5,883 nt of DNA, taken from Planctomycetota bacterium (GTDB lineage: Bacteria > Planctomycetota > J058 > JARGOJ01). Made by a program: the position numbers and the translations under genes. The notes under the pieces were generated by a model, which was not told the origin of the DNA, made no database searches, and was given only the letters and a program-made list of their open reading frames with translations. Where the stretch lies: NCBI GenBank assembly GCA_029210225.1, contig JARGOJ010000051.1, positions 8,573 to 14,455 of the forward strand. The letters are read 5' to 3'. Shown here one piece after another: positions 4,440 to 5,883 of the stretch; positions within the stretch are counted from its first letter, which is position 1, and each line of letters starts with the position of its first letter.

Positions 4440-5883
4440 ATGAAACTGCGATATGGGGTTATCCCCGCGATCCTTTTGGGGCTGGGAGCTTTCTTAAGCC
4501 ACGCCCAAGATTCCACAAAAAAGGCGAAGGAGGGCTCGGTCGATTCGCTCGCTAAAGCTCGCCCCGTCGATGAATACAACCCGGACGTTGGTAAAAAAGA
4601 CGGCTCGGAGACAAAAGCTGTCCAAGGCGGATCGCTTCGTATTCGAATTCCCACGGCTCCTAAATCCCTCAATCGAATCGTCGAGAACGGACAACAAGCT
4701 CGTGTGATCACGAGCCTCATGGGTGCTTACCTCATCGACCGCCACCGCGAAACATTCGAGTGGCTCCCGTACGTCGCTCGCTCATGGGAGACACGGGACG
4801 TCCTTCTCTTGAAGCCTGAAAAAGAAGGCCAGGAGCCGATTCGCCTCGAAGGCCTCTGCGTCAAGAACGACAAAAAAGAGAAGACCCTCGTCTTCGCCGT
4901 CGGCGCTGGAACCTTCACCCTCGGGAAGCACGACCTAAAGAGCTACGACATCGCTAGCGGAACCGCTGTCACAAAAGACTTCGTGGTCATGAAGAAAGAC
5001 GGCCGGACTTATTCTGGCGTCGTCACAAAAGAAGGCGACAGCGTCAAAATCGCCGTGAATATGGCTTGGGCTAAGAAAGAGACCCTGACTTTCAAAGCCG
5101 CCGACGTCCGCATCATTCCTTCAAAGACATACAAAGGCCAAGTTCGTGAAGGAATCACAGGAAAGAAAAACTCCTACACCATTCGCGTCTCAACGACAGG
5201 CAAAGACGTCCGCACGATCGAGAAGACCAAGATCGCTGAAGACACACTGAAAATCGGCAAGCGCAGCAAGAAGATCCTCGCTTTGCGTCAGCAGGTTGTC
5301 ATGTATTTCCACATGCGCGACGGCGTCCGTTGGCATGACGGTCCTAAGGTCACCCCCGACGACATCGTCTTCACCTTGGACACCATTCGGAACTCGAAGG
5401 TCGACTGTGGCCCTCTTCGTTCTTACTTCGTCGACGTGAGAAGCTGTAAGAAAGTTGGTGATTCAACCGTCCGCTTCGAATACGCCAAGCAATACTTCCG
5501 CGCTCTCAGCTTCTGCGGAAGCCTTTACATCATGCCCAAGCATCGCTACGACGTGGACAAGTTCAAGGGCGACGAAGAGAGCTTCGGAAAGCACTTCAAC
5601 ACCCACAAAGACAACCGCGCCCCCATAGGGAACGGTCCTTACCGCTTCTCTTCGTGGGACAATCAAACCAACAAAATCGAAGTGGTTCGCAATGAAGACT
5701 TCTATGGTCGCCACGCTGGCTTGCCCTATCTCCACCCCACTCAGCCTTACATTGATAAGATCACCTGGCTTGTAATCAACAAGAAGGAAGCGAGTATCAA
5801 AGAGATCAACAAAGGCGCGATTGACGCCGACTTTGATATCGAGCCCCTCAGCTGGCGTGACCCAGAAAATCAAACTCCCGCCT
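4440..5883 (+). CDS. Extracellular solute-binding protein, family 5 (Opp/Dpp type), C-terminus cut
   Basis: This is the periplasmic receptor of an ABC importer of the SBP_bac_5 family, typically for oligopeptides, dipeptides or nickel. 481 codons run open to the window end. The start has a Sec signal: K2/R4, a hydrophobic core at 5-19, and likely cleavage after SHA (20-22). There is no lipobox cysteine. The domain begins at GGSLRIRIPTAPKSLNRI (63-80) and continues through LIDRHRETFEWLPYVARSWE (98-117). The expected next strand appears only at VVMYFHMRDGVRWHDG (286-301), followed by VTPDDIVFTLDTI (304-316), YIMPKHRY (363-370), APIGNGPYRFSSW (394-406) and NEDFYG (418-423). Residues about 121-285 are thus an insertion of some 165 residues, Lys-rich, with TYSGVV (190-195) and TYKGQV (230-235) marking two similar beta-type repeats. 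No permease or ATPase genes are in view, and the ligand is unknown. Confidence 0.9.
   Translation, partial: MKLRYGVIPAILLGLGAFLSHAQDSTKKAKEGSVDSLAKARPVDEYNPDVGKKDGSETKAVQGGSLRIRIPTAPKSLNRIVENGQQARVITSLMGAYLIDRHRETFEWLPYVARSWETRDVLLLKPEKEGQEPIRLEGLCVKNDKKEKTLVFAVGAGTFTLGKHDLKSYDIASGTAVTKDFVVMKKDGRTYSGVVTKEGDSVKIAVNMAWAKKETLTFKAADVRIIPSKTYKGQVREGITGKKNSYTIRVSTTGKDVRTIEKTKIAEDTLKIGKRSKKILALRQQVVMYFHMRDGVRWHDGPKVTPDDIVFTLDTIRNSKVDCGPLRSYFVDVRSCKKVGDSTVRFEYAKQYFRALSFCGSLYIMPKHRYDVDKFKGDEESFGKHFNTHKDNRAPIGNGPYRFSSWDNQTNKIEVVRNEDFYGRHAGLPYLHPTQPYIDKITWLVINKKEASIKEINKGAIDADFDIEPLSWRDPENQTPA

Noticed and set aside
5463..5873. 136-codon minus-strand open frame
   Set aside because: It is antisense to the solute-binding protein gene, whose plus-strand frame carries clear family motifs; it is a shadow of that gene's codon pattern.

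Overview
The window looks like an ordinary chromosomal segment of a Gram-negative bacterium of moderate GC content. Genes are tightly packed, several starts are GTG, and one protein has a Sec-type signal peptide. I cannot fix the phylum. The CADD-family gene beside folate genes recalls the Chlamydiae and other lineages that use CADD instead of the usual p-aminobenzoate (pABA) enzymes. The intergenic palindromes resemble repeats seen in many environmental bacteria.

Minus-strand block, read right to left (3302 to 1). A small two-helix membrane protein (2997-3290) is followed after 48 bp by an N-terminally anchored protein of unknown function (2127-2948). Next comes a CADD-family diiron-type oxygenase (1326-2024), then a gene-free 365-bp repeat region (961-1325). 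The block ends with dihydropteroate synthase folP (112-960) and the start of dihydroneopterin aldolase folB (1-119), whose ATG overlaps the folP stop. FolB and FolP make the pterin branch and join it to pABA. The CADD protein keeps every residue tied to self-sacrificing pABA formation in Chlamydia, so it is the likely local pABA source for FolP.

The repeat region holds about four copies of a ~46-bp unit, interrupted by a 166-bp element. The element has 26-bp inverted ends that each fold into a hairpin and five 18-bp tandem repeats inside.

Plus-strand block (3324 to the end). A good sigma70-like promoter (3324-3351) drives a peptidase S51/class I amidotransferase-like protein (3419-4354). After 85 bp containing two small palindromes and repeated AATCATT motifs comes a secreted family 5 (Opp/Dpp type) solute-binding protein (4440 onward, cut by the window end). 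It carries an unusual ~165-residue insertion of beta-type repeats inside its first lobe.

The points most worth following are the CADD-folP-folB cluster, the insertion in the solute-binding protein, and the nested repeat element.
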